64,000 nucleotides of DNA from Gordonia prachuapensis (GTDB lineage: Bacteria; Actinomycetota; Actinomycetes; Mycobacteriales; Mycobacteriaceae), in the NCBI RefSeq assembly GCF_036350515.1, contig NZ_JAZDUE010000001.1, positions 248,001 to 312,000 of the forward strand. The letters are read 5' to 3'. This document shows, in pieces, positions 21,279-30,471 of the stretch (position 1 is the first letter of the stretch; every line of letters begins with the position of its first letter). Position numbers and translations under genes: made by a program. The notes below the pieces were generated by a model. It was given only the letters and a program-made list of their open reading frames with translations. It searched no databases and had not been told where the DNA came from.

Positions 21279-22199
21279 TCAGGTGCGGATGGGATGCGCC
21301 ACGACGTCGTAGAGGAACGACAACGAAGCAGCGACCTCGACCGCCGCTCGATCTCCCGACTCCGCATCCGGGAGCACGGTGTCCTGTTCGAGGACGTACC
21401 AACCGTCGTAGTCGGCAGCGGCCAGGGCGGACACCACGTCGGCGATCTGCGCGCCGCCGGTTCCGAGGGGTACGTACAGTCCACGCTCGACCGCGTCGGT
21501 GTAGGTGAGTGCGTCGCAGCGCACCTGATCCGCGAGGTCGACGTCGACATCCTTGAGATGAGTGTGGGTGATGCGGTCCGGACAGCGCCGGACCAACTCC
21601 AGCGGATCGGTGCCGCCGATCAACAGGTGGCCGGTGTCCAGACACAGACCGATCGACGAACTCTCCAGCACCCTGTCGATGTCCTCGCGACGTTCGATCA
21701 TCGTCCCGGCATGCGGGTGGAGCGCCGCGGTGACGCCGCGTTCCTCGGCGAGCGTTCCGATGCGGTCCAGATTGGCCGACAGCGTGGCCCATTCGGATTC
21801 GGAGAGGTCGGGTCGGTGGTCGTAGCCGTGCAGACCGGTGGCCGCCGCGAGCACCGCGACGTCGCCGCCGGATGCCTCGAGCCGATCCAGGAGTTCGGTC
21901 ACCGCAAGTGTCGGGTCGGAATCGTCGCGGTGCAGAACGAGCGGGATGAAGGCACCGACGCAACGCAGCCCATAGGCATCCAGCACGTCGTGCAGTCGGT
22001 CCGGTGAGGCGGGGAGGAAGCCCTCCGGTCCGGTCTCGGTCGCGGTGACACCCAGATCGCGCATGTCGGACAGAACGCGTTCGGGGCTCAGCTGGTAACC
22101 CCATCCGGGAACTTCGCAGACGCCCCACGAGATCGGGGCGGCGGCGATCCGGCCGCCGTCGATGGCTGCTCCTCCGTCTCGAACCTCGTACTCCTCCAC
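21279..22199 (-). CDS. iolE: Inosose dehydratase-like TIM-barrel protein
   Basis: A xylose-isomerase-like TIM barrel protein (306 aa) opening with APISWGVCEVPGWGYQL, the pattern of IolE enzymes. IolE dehydrates 2-keto-myo-inositol to the trihydroxycyclohexane-dione that IolD cleaves. Metal-binding candidates are the Glu in TATETGP, Asp/His in LDTGHLL and His in THTHLKDVD. It is not in the iolCBDG operon but convergent with the binding-protein gene. IolE is the step otherwise missing from the operon, so iolE is the best guess; IolH/IolI-type proteins share the fold. Confidence 0.8.
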   Translation of the reverse strand: MEEYEVRDGGAAIDGGRIAAAPISWGVCEVPGWGYQLSPERVLSDMRDLGVTATETGPEGFLPASPDRLHDVLDAYGLRCVGAFIPLVLHRDDSDPTLAVTELLDRLEASGGDVAVLAAATGLHGYDHRPDLSESEWATLSANLDRIGTLAEERGVTAALHPHAGTMIERREDIDRVLESSSIGLCLDTGHLLIGGTDPLELVRRCPDRITHTHLKDVDVDLADQVRCDALTYTDAVERGLYVPLGTGGAQIADVVSALAAADYDGWYVLEQDTVLPDAESGDRAAVEVAASLSFLYDVVAHPIRT

Positions 22200-22347
22200 C
22201 TCTTCATTGTGGCCGAACGACTTCGGTGGGCGCTCCCGGTTCGTCGGACGTGGTGCGGTGCGTGTGCCACCGGACGTGACGCCCGCGCCGACCGGCGATC
22301 ACCGATATTGTGAGTCGGCCACACGCCCAAGAGGAAGGGGTCGCCGG

Positions 22348-23760
22348 ATGAGCTCGGCCGATGACGAAGCGAACACCGACGACGCCTATGCTGCCGACCA
22401 GAACGCCCATGACACCGGTGATGCTCCTCCGGTGACCGAAGGACTACGGCCGAGCACCACCGAGGAACTTCATCCCGATCGGCAGGAAGGGGTGTTCTAC
22501 CTCAAGCTGATCGGCCTCGGCGCCGCGATCGGCATCCCGGCGGCGTTGCTCGCGTGGGCGTTCCTGGGTGCGGTGCACTGGCTCGAAGAGCTGTTGTGGA
22601 CCGATCTGCCGGAGCATCTCGGACTCGGCGAACCACCGTGGTATCTGGTGATCGGTCTGCCGTTGGTCGGTGCGATCCTCGTCGCACTGGCCACCGCGTT
22701 GCTGCCGGGCAACGGCGGCCATTCACCGCTCGACGGTGTCGGCGTCACGCCGACACCGTGGCAGCACGCTCCGGGTATCGCACTCGCCGCGGTCGGAACC
22801 TTGGCGTTCGGGGCCGTCCTCGGACCGGAAGCCCCGCTCATCGCACTGGGATCGGCAGTCGGCATGCTGGTGGTGCCGTTCGCCAAGGTGCCCGAGGCCG
22901 GCCAGCGGGTGCTGGCGACCGCGGGGTCGTTCTCGGCTGTGTCCGCCTTGTTCGGCGGCCCGCTCGTGGCCGGTCTGCTGCTGCTGGAAGCCGGCCTGGC
23001 CGCCGGTGCGGCCTTGCTGCCGGCATTGCTACCCGGGCTCGTCGCGGCGGCGATCGGCTACATCGTCTTCATCGGACTGGGGGACTGGGGTGGTCTGGGC
23101 GTCATGACGTTGGCGGTCCCGGAGATGCCCGACTACGTGGGCACGCGCGTGATCGACCTGCTGCTCGCGATCGTCGTGGGTGTCGTCGTGGCGCTCCTGA
23201 TGTTCCAGGTCAAGAAGGCCGCCGAGCTGATCGACCGGGTCGCATCCGCCGACCGGATGCGACGCTACGGCCTGCTGCTGGCCGGCGGGCTCGCGGTCGG
23301 TCTGTTGGCACTCGCGGCGCGCGCATTGGGCGCCGACACCGACGACATCCTGTTCTCCGGCCAGACAGCGGTTCCGCTGGTGCTGGCGGAGACCAGTGTG
23401 GGGGCGCTGGTGGTGATCCTCGTCTTCAAGGCGGTTGCCTACGCGATCTGTCTGGGCTGCGGTTTCCGTGGCGGCCCGGTCTTCCCGGCGATCTTCATCG
23501 GGGTGGCCCTCGCGTCGGTCGGCTGCCTGGTGTTCGATTGTTCGATCACGTGGGCGCTGGCCGTCGGAGCGGCCGCGGGCATGACCGCCGGAACTGGCTT
23601 CGTCTTCAGCTCGCTTCTGTTCAGCATGTTGCTGACCGGAACGGTCGGTCTCGATGCGGTCCCCGCGGCGGTGCTCGGGGTGATCGCCGCCTGGCTGACC
23701 ACCGCGGCGCTGTCGCGCCGACGCGACACCGGCGGGTCGCTGGCGGAGTCGGTGAGCTGA
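22348..23760 (+). CDS. ClC-family chloride channel/antiporter
   Basis: A multi-spanning membrane protein (470 aa) of the ClC family, moving chloride (or fluoride) across the membrane. About 50 polar residues precede the first membrane segment. The gating-glutamate motif appears as GPEAP near residue 158 and the second anion-site motif as GGPVFPAIF near 380. The first motif (usually GSGIP) is changed to a GNGGHSP-type sequence. No C-terminal CBS domains follow. The ATG at 22348 has an upstream GAGGAAGGGG. Channel versus H+/Cl- exchange cannot be decided. Confidence 0.85.
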   Translation: MSSADDEANTDDAYAADQNAHDTGDAPPVTEGLRPSTTEELHPDRQEGVFYLKLIGLGAAIGIPAALLAWAFLGAVHWLEELLWTDLPEHLGLGEPPWYLVIGLPLVGAILVALATALLPGNGGHSPLDGVGVTPTPWQHAPGIALAAVGTLAFGAVLGPEAPLIALGSAVGMLVVPFAKVPEAGQRVLATAGSFSAVSALFGGPLVAGLLLLEAGLAAGAALLPALLPGLVAAAIGYIVFIGLGDWGGLGVMTLAVPEMPDYVGTRVIDLLLAIVVGVVVALLMFQVKKAAELIDRVASADRMRRYGLLLAGGLAVGLLALAARALGADTDDILFSGQTAVPLVLAETSVGALVVILVFKAVAYAICLGCGFRGGPVFPAIFIGVALASVGCLVFDCSITWALAVGAAAGMTAGTGFVFSSLLFSMLLTGTVGLDAVPAAVLGVIAAWLTTAALSRRRDTGGSLAESVS

Positions 23761-23783
23761 CCCGCCGGCACCGACCACGGTCA

Positions 23784-24824
23784 CTACTCGGCCGGCGGCG
23801 GTGAGACCTCGGTCTCCTCGGCCACCTGCCCGGACACCGCGAGCAGCAGCTGCCGCACCGCCATCGCGCGACGGTACGACGGTCCTTCGAGGTCGTCGAG
23901 GGCGCACTCCGGATCCGCGGGCGGCCCCAGATGTGTGCAGCCACGGGGACATTCCTCGATGGCGTCGCGGAGATCGTCGAAGGCGTCGACGATGTCGTCG
24001 GGTCCGACGTGTGCGAGGCCGAATGACCGGATGCCCGGGGTGTCCACCACCCAGCCCTGCTCCGGCGAGCGCGTGCCGGGCAGCGGAATCGCCACCGACT
24101 GGGTGGAGGTGTGGCGTCCCTTACCGACGCCGGAGACCTCGCCGGTGGCCCGTTCCGCCTCCGGCACAAGACGATTCACCAACGTCGACTTGCCGACGCC
24201 GGAATGCCCGATCAGCGCCGTGATGTGTCCGTCGAGGATCCCGCTGACCGTGTCGAGCGGGTCGTCACGCCCGGCGAGGACGATCGGCAGCCCGAGGTCG
24301 TCGAACGCGCCGGCGAACTCGGCCGGGTGTGCCAGGTCCGACTTGGTGAGGCACAGGATCGGGGTGAGCCCGCCGACGTAGGCGGCGGCGAGGGCACGTT
24401 CCACGAACCCGGTCCGCGGCGGCGGGTCGGCGAGCGCGGTGACGATCAGCAGCTGGTCGGCGTTGGCCACGACGATGCGCTCATACGGGTCGGTGTCGTC
24501 GGCGGTGCGGCGCAGCACGGTCGTACGGTCGGCCACCCGCACGATGCGCGCCAGCGTGTCCGGCCGTCCCGTCAGATCCCCGACGACGGACACCTGGTCG
24601 CCGACGACCACCGGCGTCCGGCCCAGTTCACGAGCCCGCATCGCGACGACCGGTCGATCCGGGTCGCCGTCGAGCACGCAGCCCCAGCGGCCGCGGTCGA
24701 CGGAAGTGACCATGGCGTCGACGGCGTCGTCGTGGCTGGGTCGTTGTTTGGTGCGTGGTCGGCTGCCCTTGCCGGGACGTATCCGGACGTCGGACTCGTC
24801 GTAGCTCGAGGCGCGCCGGCTCAC
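23784..24824 (-). CDS. rsgA: Ribosome small-subunit-dependent GTPase RsgA
   Basis: A circularly permuted GTPase that tests late 30S maturation. Order of parts: N-terminal OB fold (about 35-100), the G-domain with NADQ and LTKSDL (G4) before GHSGVGKSTL (G1, near residue 210) and DTPGIRSFG (G3), and a C-terminal zinc finger CPRGCTH...EC. 346 aa. It starts with GTG one base after the aroA stop, so both are co-transcribed, as in mycobacteria (Rv3228/Rv3227). Confidence 0.96.
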   Translation of the reverse strand: MSRRASSYDESDVRIRPGKGSRPRTKQRPSHDDAVDAMVTSVDRGRWGCVLDGDPDRPVVAMRARELGRTPVVVGDQVSVVGDLTGRPDTLARIVRVADRTTVLRRTADDTDPYERIVVANADQLLIVTALADPPPRTGFVERALAAAYVGGLTPILCLTKSDLAHPAEFAGAFDDLGLPIVLAGRDDPLDTVSGILDGHITALIGHSGVGKSTLVNRLVPEAERATGEVSGVGKGRHTSTQSVAIPLPGTRSPEQGWVVDTPGIRSFGLAHVGPDDIVDAFDDLRDAIEECPRGCTHLGPPADPECALDDLEGPSYRRAMAVRQLLLAVSGQVAEETEVSPPPAE

Positions 24825-24825
24825 C

Positions 24826-26091
24826 TCAGGGATGCCCGATCATCTTCTGCCACATGCCCGGAAAGTCCGGCAGCGTCTTTTGTGTGGTCTCCACATCGGC
24901 GACGGTGACGCCCTGCACCACCAGGCCGACGAGCGCTCCGGCGGTCGCCATCCGGTGGTCGGCGTAGGACTCCCAGACTCCGCCGTGCATGGTCGCCGGG
25001 GCGATCCGCAGTCCGTCGTCGGTCTCGGTGCAGTCGCCGCCGAGCCGGTTGATCTCGGTGGTCAGTGCGGCCAGGCGGTTGGTCTCGTGACCACGCAGGT
25101 GTGCGATACCCGACAGCACCGACTCGCCGTCGGCGAGCGCGCACAGCGCGGCGATGGTGGGGGTCAGCTCGCCGATGGCACGCAGGTCGATGTTGATGCC
25201 GGTGAGCTTCTCCGGGCCGCGCACGGTCAGCGCGCCGCCGGAAAGCTCGATGGCGCAACCCATCTCGGCGAGGACGTCGACGATCTGGGCGCCGGGTTGG
25301 GTGGTGGCGGACGGCCAGCGCGGCACCGTCACCGACCCGTTCGTGACGGCTGCGGCGGCGAGGAATGCCGCGGCGTTCGACAGGTCCGGCTCGATGTCAC
25401 GGTCGAGTGCCGTGATGGCCGACGACGGCACCCGCCACGTCTCGGGGTTCGGGCGTTGCACGACGACACCCGATTCGGCCAGCATGTCGACGGTCATGTC
25501 GATGTGTGGCATCGACGGGACGGGGGGACCGACGTGGCGCACCGTGACGCCGTCGTCGAATCGGGCCGCCGACAGCAGGAGACCCGACACGAACTGCGAC
25601 GACGCCGACGCGTCGATGGTGACCTCGCCGCCGGGCGCGGCGCCGGTGCCGTCGATGGTGAACGGCAGCCGTTCTCCGCTGACCGCGACACCGAGGTCGC
25701 GCAGCGCGTCGAGGATGGTGGACAGCGGGCGGGTACGGGCCTGTTCGTCGCCGTCGAACGTGACCGTTCCGTGCGCGAAGGCGGCCACCGGGGGCAGGAA
25801 CCGCATGACGGTGCCCGCCAGGCCGCAGTAGACGTCGGCTCCGCGCATGGCCTGGGGGGTGATCAGCACCGTGGTCTCGTCGTCGGGATCGACCTGCACA
25901 CCGGTGCCGAGCCCGCTGAGCCCGCTGAGCATGAGATTGGTGTCGCGGCTGCGCAGCGCGCCGCGCACGGTGGAGGGACCGTCCGCGAGGGCCGCCAGGA
26001 TGAACGCCCGGTTGGTGATCGACTTCGAGCCGGGCAGCTCCACGGTGGCCTCGACCGGCGACGTCACGGTGGGCGCACCCCAGATACTCAT
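24826..26091 (-). CDS. aroA: 3-phosphoshikimate 1-carboxyvinyltransferase (EPSP synthase)
   Basis: Transfers the enolpyruvyl group of PEP to shikimate-3-phosphate in aromatic amino acid synthesis. The PEP/S3P motif GSKSITNRA is near the N-terminus, GLAGTVMRF replaces the commoner GNAGTAMR, the catalytic Asp lies in IEPDLSNAAAFLAA and the C-terminal loop is RGHETNRLAAL. At 421 aa it is complete. Sequence is close in style to the M. tuberculosis enzyme. It is upstream of and tightly coupled to rsgA. Confidence 0.96.
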   Translation of the reverse strand: MSIWGAPTVTSPVEATVELPGSKSITNRAFILAALADGPSTVRGALRSRDTNLMLSGLSGLGTGVQVDPDDETTVLITPQAMRGADVYCGLAGTVMRFLPPVAAFAHGTVTFDGDEQARTRPLSTILDALRDLGVAVSGERLPFTIDGTGAAPGGEVTIDASASSQFVSGLLLSAARFDDGVTVRHVGPPVPSMPHIDMTVDMLAESGVVVQRPNPETWRVPSSAITALDRDIEPDLSNAAAFLAAAAVTNGSVTVPRWPSATTQPGAQIVDVLAEMGCAIELSGGALTVRGPEKLTGINIDLRAIGELTPTIAALCALADGESVLSGIAHLRGHETNRLAALTTEINRLGGDCTETDDGLRIAPATMHGGVWESYADHRMATAGALVGLVVQGVTVADVETTQKTLPDFPGMWQKMIGHP

Positions 26092-26120
26092 GCGGTCCAG
26101 TCTGTCATGGGCGATCGCCC

Positions 26121-26165
26121 GGTCACCGTGCCTGCGGTCACCGTGCCTGCTGTCACCGGGATGCC
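26121..26165. repeat. 15-bp tandem repeat upstream of aroA
   Basis: GGTCACCGTGCCTGC occurs twice in tandem (26121-26150), followed by a degenerate third copy (TGTCACCGGGATGCC). It fills the 78-base gap between the VOC gene stop and aroA start and may overlap the aroA promoter. Confidence 0.7.
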
Positions 26166-26169
26166 GCGG

Positions 26170-26556
26170 TCACCGGGTGTCCCGCCGCAGCGGGTGATCG
26201 GCCGGGATCTCCACGAGGATGATCGTCCGGCCGTCGGGGTCGGCGATGTGCATCTCGACGAGGCCCCAGGGTTCGGTGCGGGCCTCCCGCACGATGTCGA
26301 CGTCGGCTGCGCGGAGCTCGGTTTCTGCGGCCGACATGTCGCGGACCTGTAGCCACAGCGCGGCGTCGGCGCCCCCGCCGGTCCCCACGTCGTCGCTCAT
26401 GTGTGCGGGCACCTCGATCAGCCCGTTGCCCGCGAGGAACACCACCCCGCCGGGATATTCCCGGGCCACGGCGAGCTTCAGCCGGTGCCGGTAGAACGTC
26501 TGGAGCCGCTCGGGATCGGCCGACCGCAGCAGGACCCGACTGCTCAGAACCTCCAC
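26170..26556 (-). CDS. VOC family protein (glyoxalase/dioxygenase fold)
   Basis: A single-domain vicinal-oxygen-chelate protein of 128 aa. The opening LSSRVLLRSADPERLQTFY and the second half ending MHIADPDGRTIILVEIP match the paired beta-alpha-beta-beta-beta units. Metal ligands are not certain; the Glu of VEMHIADPDG-type strands is present. The family includes glyoxalases, dioxygenases and drug-binding proteins, so the substrate is unknown. It is probably co-transcribed with the small gene just upstream (2-base gap). Confidence 0.82.
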   Translation of the reverse strand: MEVLSSRVLLRSADPERLQTFYRHRLKLAVAREYPGGVVFLAGNGLIEVPAHMSDDVGTGGGADAALWLQVRDMSAAETELRAADVDIVREARTEPWGLVEMHIADPDGRTIILVEIPADHPLRRDTR

Positions 26557-26558
26557 GC

Positions 26559-26795
26559 CTACTGTCCGTCGGTCGACCCGTCGGTGCCGCCCACCGCGTG
26601 GCCCCGATTGATGTCGTGACCGTGCCGGGAGGCCTCGTAGATCGCTTTCTCCTTGGCGATCCGGGCGGTCTCGCCGATTGCCTGGGCGTCACCGAAGGCG
26701 AACGCCGAGTCGTGCGGGTATTCGTGCGGTTTGTCCGGGTCGTCGTCGAGGAGGGCGTCGGCCGGATGGTGATCGTCGCGGGGGCTGTCGGACAT
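26559..26795 (-). CDS. Small hydrophilic hypothetical protein
   Basis: A 78-aa protein, His/Asp rich at the N-terminus (DDHHPADALLDDDPDKPHE), with a central helix AQAIGETARIAKEKAIYEA and a Gly-rich tail. No known domain is recognised. Support comes from the 2-base spacing to the VOC gene, the ATG start and normal codon use. The amphipathic centre suggests a partner-binding helix; function is unknown. Confidence 0.6.
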   Translation of the reverse strand: MSDSPRDDHHPADALLDDDPDKPHEYPHDSAFAFGDAQAIGETARIAKEKAIYEASRHGHDINRGHAVGGTDGSTDGQ

Positions 26796-26845
26796 GAACC
26801 AACGATAAACCGATATGGCCCCGCGTAGGGGTTACCCGAGCAGGG

Positions 26846-28549
26846 TCAGGAGCCGCGCCTGGTGAACCCGCCGTCGGTGTGCGAGTCCCACGTCTCGAAC
26901 AAGCGGAGGACCTTGGGGTCACCCTGCTCCTTGATCCAGTCGCACAGGTCTTTCGGCGCCGACGGGTTGGTGACGATGAACGGATGCAGATCCGGATCGT
27001 GTTCGGCGAGGTAGCGCAGGGTGTCCGGCGGCGAATCCGGGTCGGCGGCGGCGAGCGCGTCGCGCGGATCGAACGCGGCGGCGCGGATCGAGTCCGAGGC
27101 GGCGAGGTTCGCGCCGGTCGGGTCGGCGACCTCGATCTCGCCGGTGTTGTGGTAGTCGACCGGGTCGGGTGAGGTGCTGCGGGTGTTCAGCAACAGGTTG
27201 AGCAGGATGGCGGTCAGCGCGCCGGCGGAGATGCCGGAGTGGAAGATGGTCTGGAACCAGTCCGGGAACTGGTGATACAGGTCCAGCGACACGTTGACCG
27301 GCGCGTCGCCCAGGTCGCGGTTGGTGTAGTAGAGCTTCGCCTCGGTCAGCATCGCCACACCCACCGAGATGGCCACGACCAGCACGTTGGTGTTGTTGAA
27401 CTTGACCTTGCTCAGCGTCCGCACACCGCTGGCGGCGACCATGCCGAACAACGCGACACCGGCGCCGCCGAGCACCGGCATCGGGATGCCCTCGACGACG
27501 GCCGCCATCTTCGGCAGCAGTCCGAGGATCACCAGGATGATGCCCGCGCAGGTGGCGACGTGACGGGTTTTGACGCCGGTGATCGCCACGAGGCCGACGT
27601 TCTGCGCGAACGCGGTGTACGGGAAGGTGTTGAAAACACCGCCGAGTACTGTTCCGAGGCCGTCGGCGCGCATACCGTCGGCGAGTTTCTGCGGCGTGAT
27701 CTTCTTGTCGACGATCTCACCGACCGCGACGATGTCGCCGGTCGTCTCGGTCATGATCACCAGCGCCACGATGATCAGCGCGATGATCGAGGAGATCTCG
27801 AAGGTCGGCATACCGAACTGGAAGGGCTGGGGAATGCCGACCCAGGGGTTCTCGCCGACGGCATCCCAGTTCGCCATCCCGAACGGCAGCGAGACCAGCG
27901 TGCCGATGACCAGACCGATCAGCACCGAGACGCGCTTGATCGGGCCCGGCGCGAACCGTTCCAGCGCGATGATCACCGCGAGGGTGAAGAAGCCGAAGGC
28001 GATCGCCTTGGGCTCACCGAAGTCCTCGCCGGTTGCGGTACCGCCGCCGAACCAGCCCGCGGCGACGCGCATCAGCGATACGCCGATGATGAGGATGATG
28101 GTGCCGGTGACCAATGGCGGGAAGAACCGGATGAGCTTCCCGACAACGGGTGCGGCCAGGATCATGAACAGGCCGCAACAGATCACCGATCCGTAGATCG
28201 CGGTGATGCCGTGGCTCTGGCCGATGGTGATCATCGGCCCGACGGCTGCGAACGTGACACCCTGCATCAGGGGTAGCCGCACACCGAATCGCCAGAAGCC
28301 GACGGCCTGCAGGATCGTCGCGATACCGGCGACGAACAGGTCGGCCATGATCAGGTGGACGATGTCACCCTGTTCCAGCTGACCTGCGCTGACCATCGCT
28401 CCGCCGACGATCAGCGGCACCGCGACGGCGCCGGCGTACATCGCGAGAACGTGCTGGAGACCGAGGGGGAGGAGCTTGGCCAACGGCGGTATCTCATCCA
28501 CCGGATGAGGTGTAGTCTTGCCGCGCCTGATCGTGTCGAGAACCGCCAT
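26846..28549 (-). CDS. NCS2 nucleobase (xanthine/urate) permease with variant leucine-repeat tail
   Basis: A nucleobase:cation symporter-2 of the PbuX/UacT group, importing xanthine, urate or uracil with a proton. Residues about 25-465 form the membrane core with LGLQHVLAMYAGAVAVPLIVGG (quoted in part), a GVTFAAVGP segment and the signature near QNVGLVAITGVKTRHVA. Unusually, about 90 cytoplasmic residues follow, where repeats of the form P..L..LA.HDP.L..F...NP..P..L..WI...GDP.VL resemble variant leucine-rich repeats of actinobacteria. Total 567 aa against the usual 430-500. It is near the cox locus but on the opposite strand. Confidence 0.85.
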   Translation of the reverse strand: MAVLDTIRRGKTTPHPVDEIPPLAKLLPLGLQHVLAMYAGAVAVPLIVGGAMVSAGQLEQGDIVHLIMADLFVAGIATILQAVGFWRFGVRLPLMQGVTFAAVGPMITIGQSHGITAIYGSVICCGLFMILAAPVVGKLIRFFPPLVTGTIILIIGVSLMRVAAGWFGGGTATGEDFGEPKAIAFGFFTLAVIIALERFAPGPIKRVSVLIGLVIGTLVSLPFGMANWDAVGENPWVGIPQPFQFGMPTFEISSIIALIIVALVIMTETTGDIVAVGEIVDKKITPQKLADGMRADGLGTVLGGVFNTFPYTAFAQNVGLVAITGVKTRHVATCAGIILVILGLLPKMAAVVEGIPMPVLGGAGVALFGMVAASGVRTLSKVKFNNTNVLVVAISVGVAMLTEAKLYYTNRDLGDAPVNVSLDLYHQFPDWFQTIFHSGISAGALTAILLNLLLNTRSTSPDPVDYHNTGEIEVADPTGANLAASDSIRAAAFDPRDALAAADPDSPPDTLRYLAEHDPDLHPFIVTNPSAPKDLCDWIKEQGDPKVLRLFETWDSHTDGGFTRRGS

Positions 28550-28663
28550 ATGCAGTGTGTACGAGCCAGTCGTTTCCGTTGTGGCGCAATCGTATGACGG
28601 TGATGTTTCGGCGAAGATATATCGTGCGGCACGTCACCATCGCGGTATGCGCACAATGGTGCG

Positions 28664-29158
28664 ATGGCACGTCAGACGAATCGGCGCAGTGCGGGTCTGC
28701 TGCTGTATCGACGGGTGGACGGTGGCCCGGACCATGGCGCAGATGGCGGCGTCGAGGTGCTGATCGCGCATCCCGGCGGGCCGCTGTGGGCGCGCAAGGA
28801 CGCCGGGGCCTGGTCGATCCCGAAGGGCCTGTACGAACCCGACGAGACGCCGCTGGCGACGGCGCGTCGTGAGTTCGCCGAGGAGATGGGCAGCCCGCCG
28901 CCCGATGGGCCGGTCATCGAACTCGGCGAGGTGACCCTGAAGAGTGGCAAGGTCGTCACCGGATTCGCGATCGAAGGTGACTTCGACGTGGAGACGCTGG
29001 TCAGCAATACCTTCGAGATGCAGTGGCCGCCGCGGTCCGGACGATTCCAGGAGTTCCCCGAGATCGATCGAGCCGAGTGGGTCGATCCGGCGACCGCACG
29101 CGCTGCGCTCAATCCCGCCCAGGCGGCGTTCGTCGACCGTCTGCTGTCCGCGCTGTGA
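28664..29158 (+). CDS. Nudix hydrolase
   Basis: A 164-aa Nudix protein that hydrolyses a nucleoside diphosphate linked to another moiety. The Nudix box is complete (residues about 54-76): G(x5)E(x7)REFAEEMG. The opening RRSAGLLLYRR and the central WSIPKGLYEPDE resemble the diadenosine polyphosphate/NUDT2-like group often called MutT-like. Substrate is unknown. It is divergent from the permease. Confidence 0.88.
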   Translation: MARQTNRRSAGLLLYRRVDGGPDHGADGGVEVLIAHPGGPLWARKDAGAWSIPKGLYEPDETPLATARREFAEEMGSPPPDGPVIELGEVTLKSGKVVTGFAIEGDFDVETLVSNTFEMQWPPRSGRFQEFPEIDRAEWVDPATARAALNPAQAAFVDRLLSAL

Positions 29159-29312
29159 CCGCATGTTGCCGCCGCGGTTGCAGGTGAGGATGCCCTGACT
29201 TCAGCGAATACTGAGGTTTGGGTTGACGCCGGGCGGAACCGGCGCAGACTGGACACCATCACGGCCCTGTGACGCGGAACACAGCCCTGTCCGCTGAATC
29301 GAGGATGTGCAC

Positions 29313-30461
29313 ATGAAAGACGTCCTGCCCGTGCTGGTGGAACGCTGGCGCAACGGCGAGACGGTCGGATTGACGACCGTCGTGGCGACCTTCGGATCGG
29401 CCCCGCGGCAACCGGGAGCCGCGATGCTGCGGCTGGAGGACGGCACGGTCGTCGGGTCGGTGTCGGGCGGGTGTGTCGAAGGGGCCGTGTACGAACTCGC
29501 CGGTGACGCGATGCGGACGGGACGGCCGACCGCCGAGCGGTACGGGATCGCCGACGACGACGCCTTCGCCGTCGGCCTCACCTGCGGCGGCACGCTCGAC
29601 GTGTTCTGCGAACCGGTGTCCGCGACGACCTGGCCCGCACTCGACCAGCTCGCCGACGCCGTCGCGGCACGACGGCCCGTGGCGACTGCGACCGTGACCT
29701 CCTCGGAGCATGCGGACCCGCCGGTGGGCGGGCACCTCGTCGTCACGCCCGACGGTGTGGGCGGCACGCTCGGCGACGCAGACCTCGACCGCGTGGTGGC
29801 GCAGGACGCGCGGGGTCTGCTCGACCTCGGCGAGTCGACGACGCTGCGGTACGGCGCCGGCGGACTCCGGACCGGTGAGGACATCGCGGTGTTCGTCAAC
29901 AGCTTCGCCCCGCCGCCGCGGCTGATCGTGTTCGGTGCGGTCGACTTCGCCGCGGCCGTCGCGGAGGCCGGGGCCTCCCTCGGCTACCACGTGACCGTGT
30001 GCGATGCCCGCGGTGTGTTCGCCACGCGGCACCGCTTCCCCGCCGCCGACGAGGTCGTCGTGGACTGGCCACACCGCTACCTGCGCAACGAACTCGCGGC
30101 CGGCCGCGTCGACTCGCGGGCTGCGATCTGCGTTCTCACCCATGACCCGAAGTTCGACGTGCCGGCATTGCGGGCGGCGTTCGAGACACCGCCGGGCGTC
30201 TACATCGGCGCCATGGGCTCGCGGCGCACCCACGACGACCGACTGCGCCGGCTGCGCGACGACGGGGCAACCGAGGCCGACCTCGCTCGGCTGCACTCGC
30301 CGATCGGCCTCGACCTCGGCGCCCGGACGCCCGCCGAGACCGCGGTCTCCATCGTCGCCGAGATCATCGCCGTCCGACGCGGCGGCAGCGGGATCAACCT
30401 CACCCGCCTCGCCGACCACATCCACCCCGACATCGTCCGCAGCCCCGTCAGCTCGCCCTAG
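29313..30461 (+). CDS. XdhC/CoxI family molybdenum-enzyme maturation protein
   Basis: XdhC-family proteins help insert and sulfurate the molybdenum cofactor of xanthine-dehydrogenase-type enzymes. The N-terminal CoxI domain (about 1-75) has FGSAPRQPGAAML and SVSGGCVEGAV; the C-terminal Rossmann domain (about 200-345) ends IGLDLGARTPAETAVSI. 382 aa from the ATG at 29313, which has GAGGA upstream; a GTG at 29307 is possible. It is the first gene of the cox operon, 10 bases before coxM, and is one of two XdhC-type proteins in the locus. Confidence 0.88.
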   Translation: MKDVLPVLVERWRNGETVGLTTVVATFGSAPRQPGAAMLRLEDGTVVGSVSGGCVEGAVYELAGDAMRTGRPTAERYGIADDDAFAVGLTCGGTLDVFCEPVSATTWPALDQLADAVAARRPVATATVTSSEHADPPVGGHLVVTPDGVGGTLGDADLDRVVAQDARGLLDLGESTTLRYGAGGLRTGEDIAVFVNSFAPPPRLIVFGAVDFAAAVAEAGASLGYHVTVCDARGVFATRHRFPAADEVVVDWPHRYLRNELAAGRVDSRAAICVLTHDPKFDVPALRAAFETPPGVYIGAMGSRRTHDDRLRRLRDDGATEADLARLHSPIGLDLGARTPAETAVSIVAEIIAVRRGGSGINLTRLADHIHPDIVRSPVSSP

Positions 30462-30471
30462 AGGAGACATC

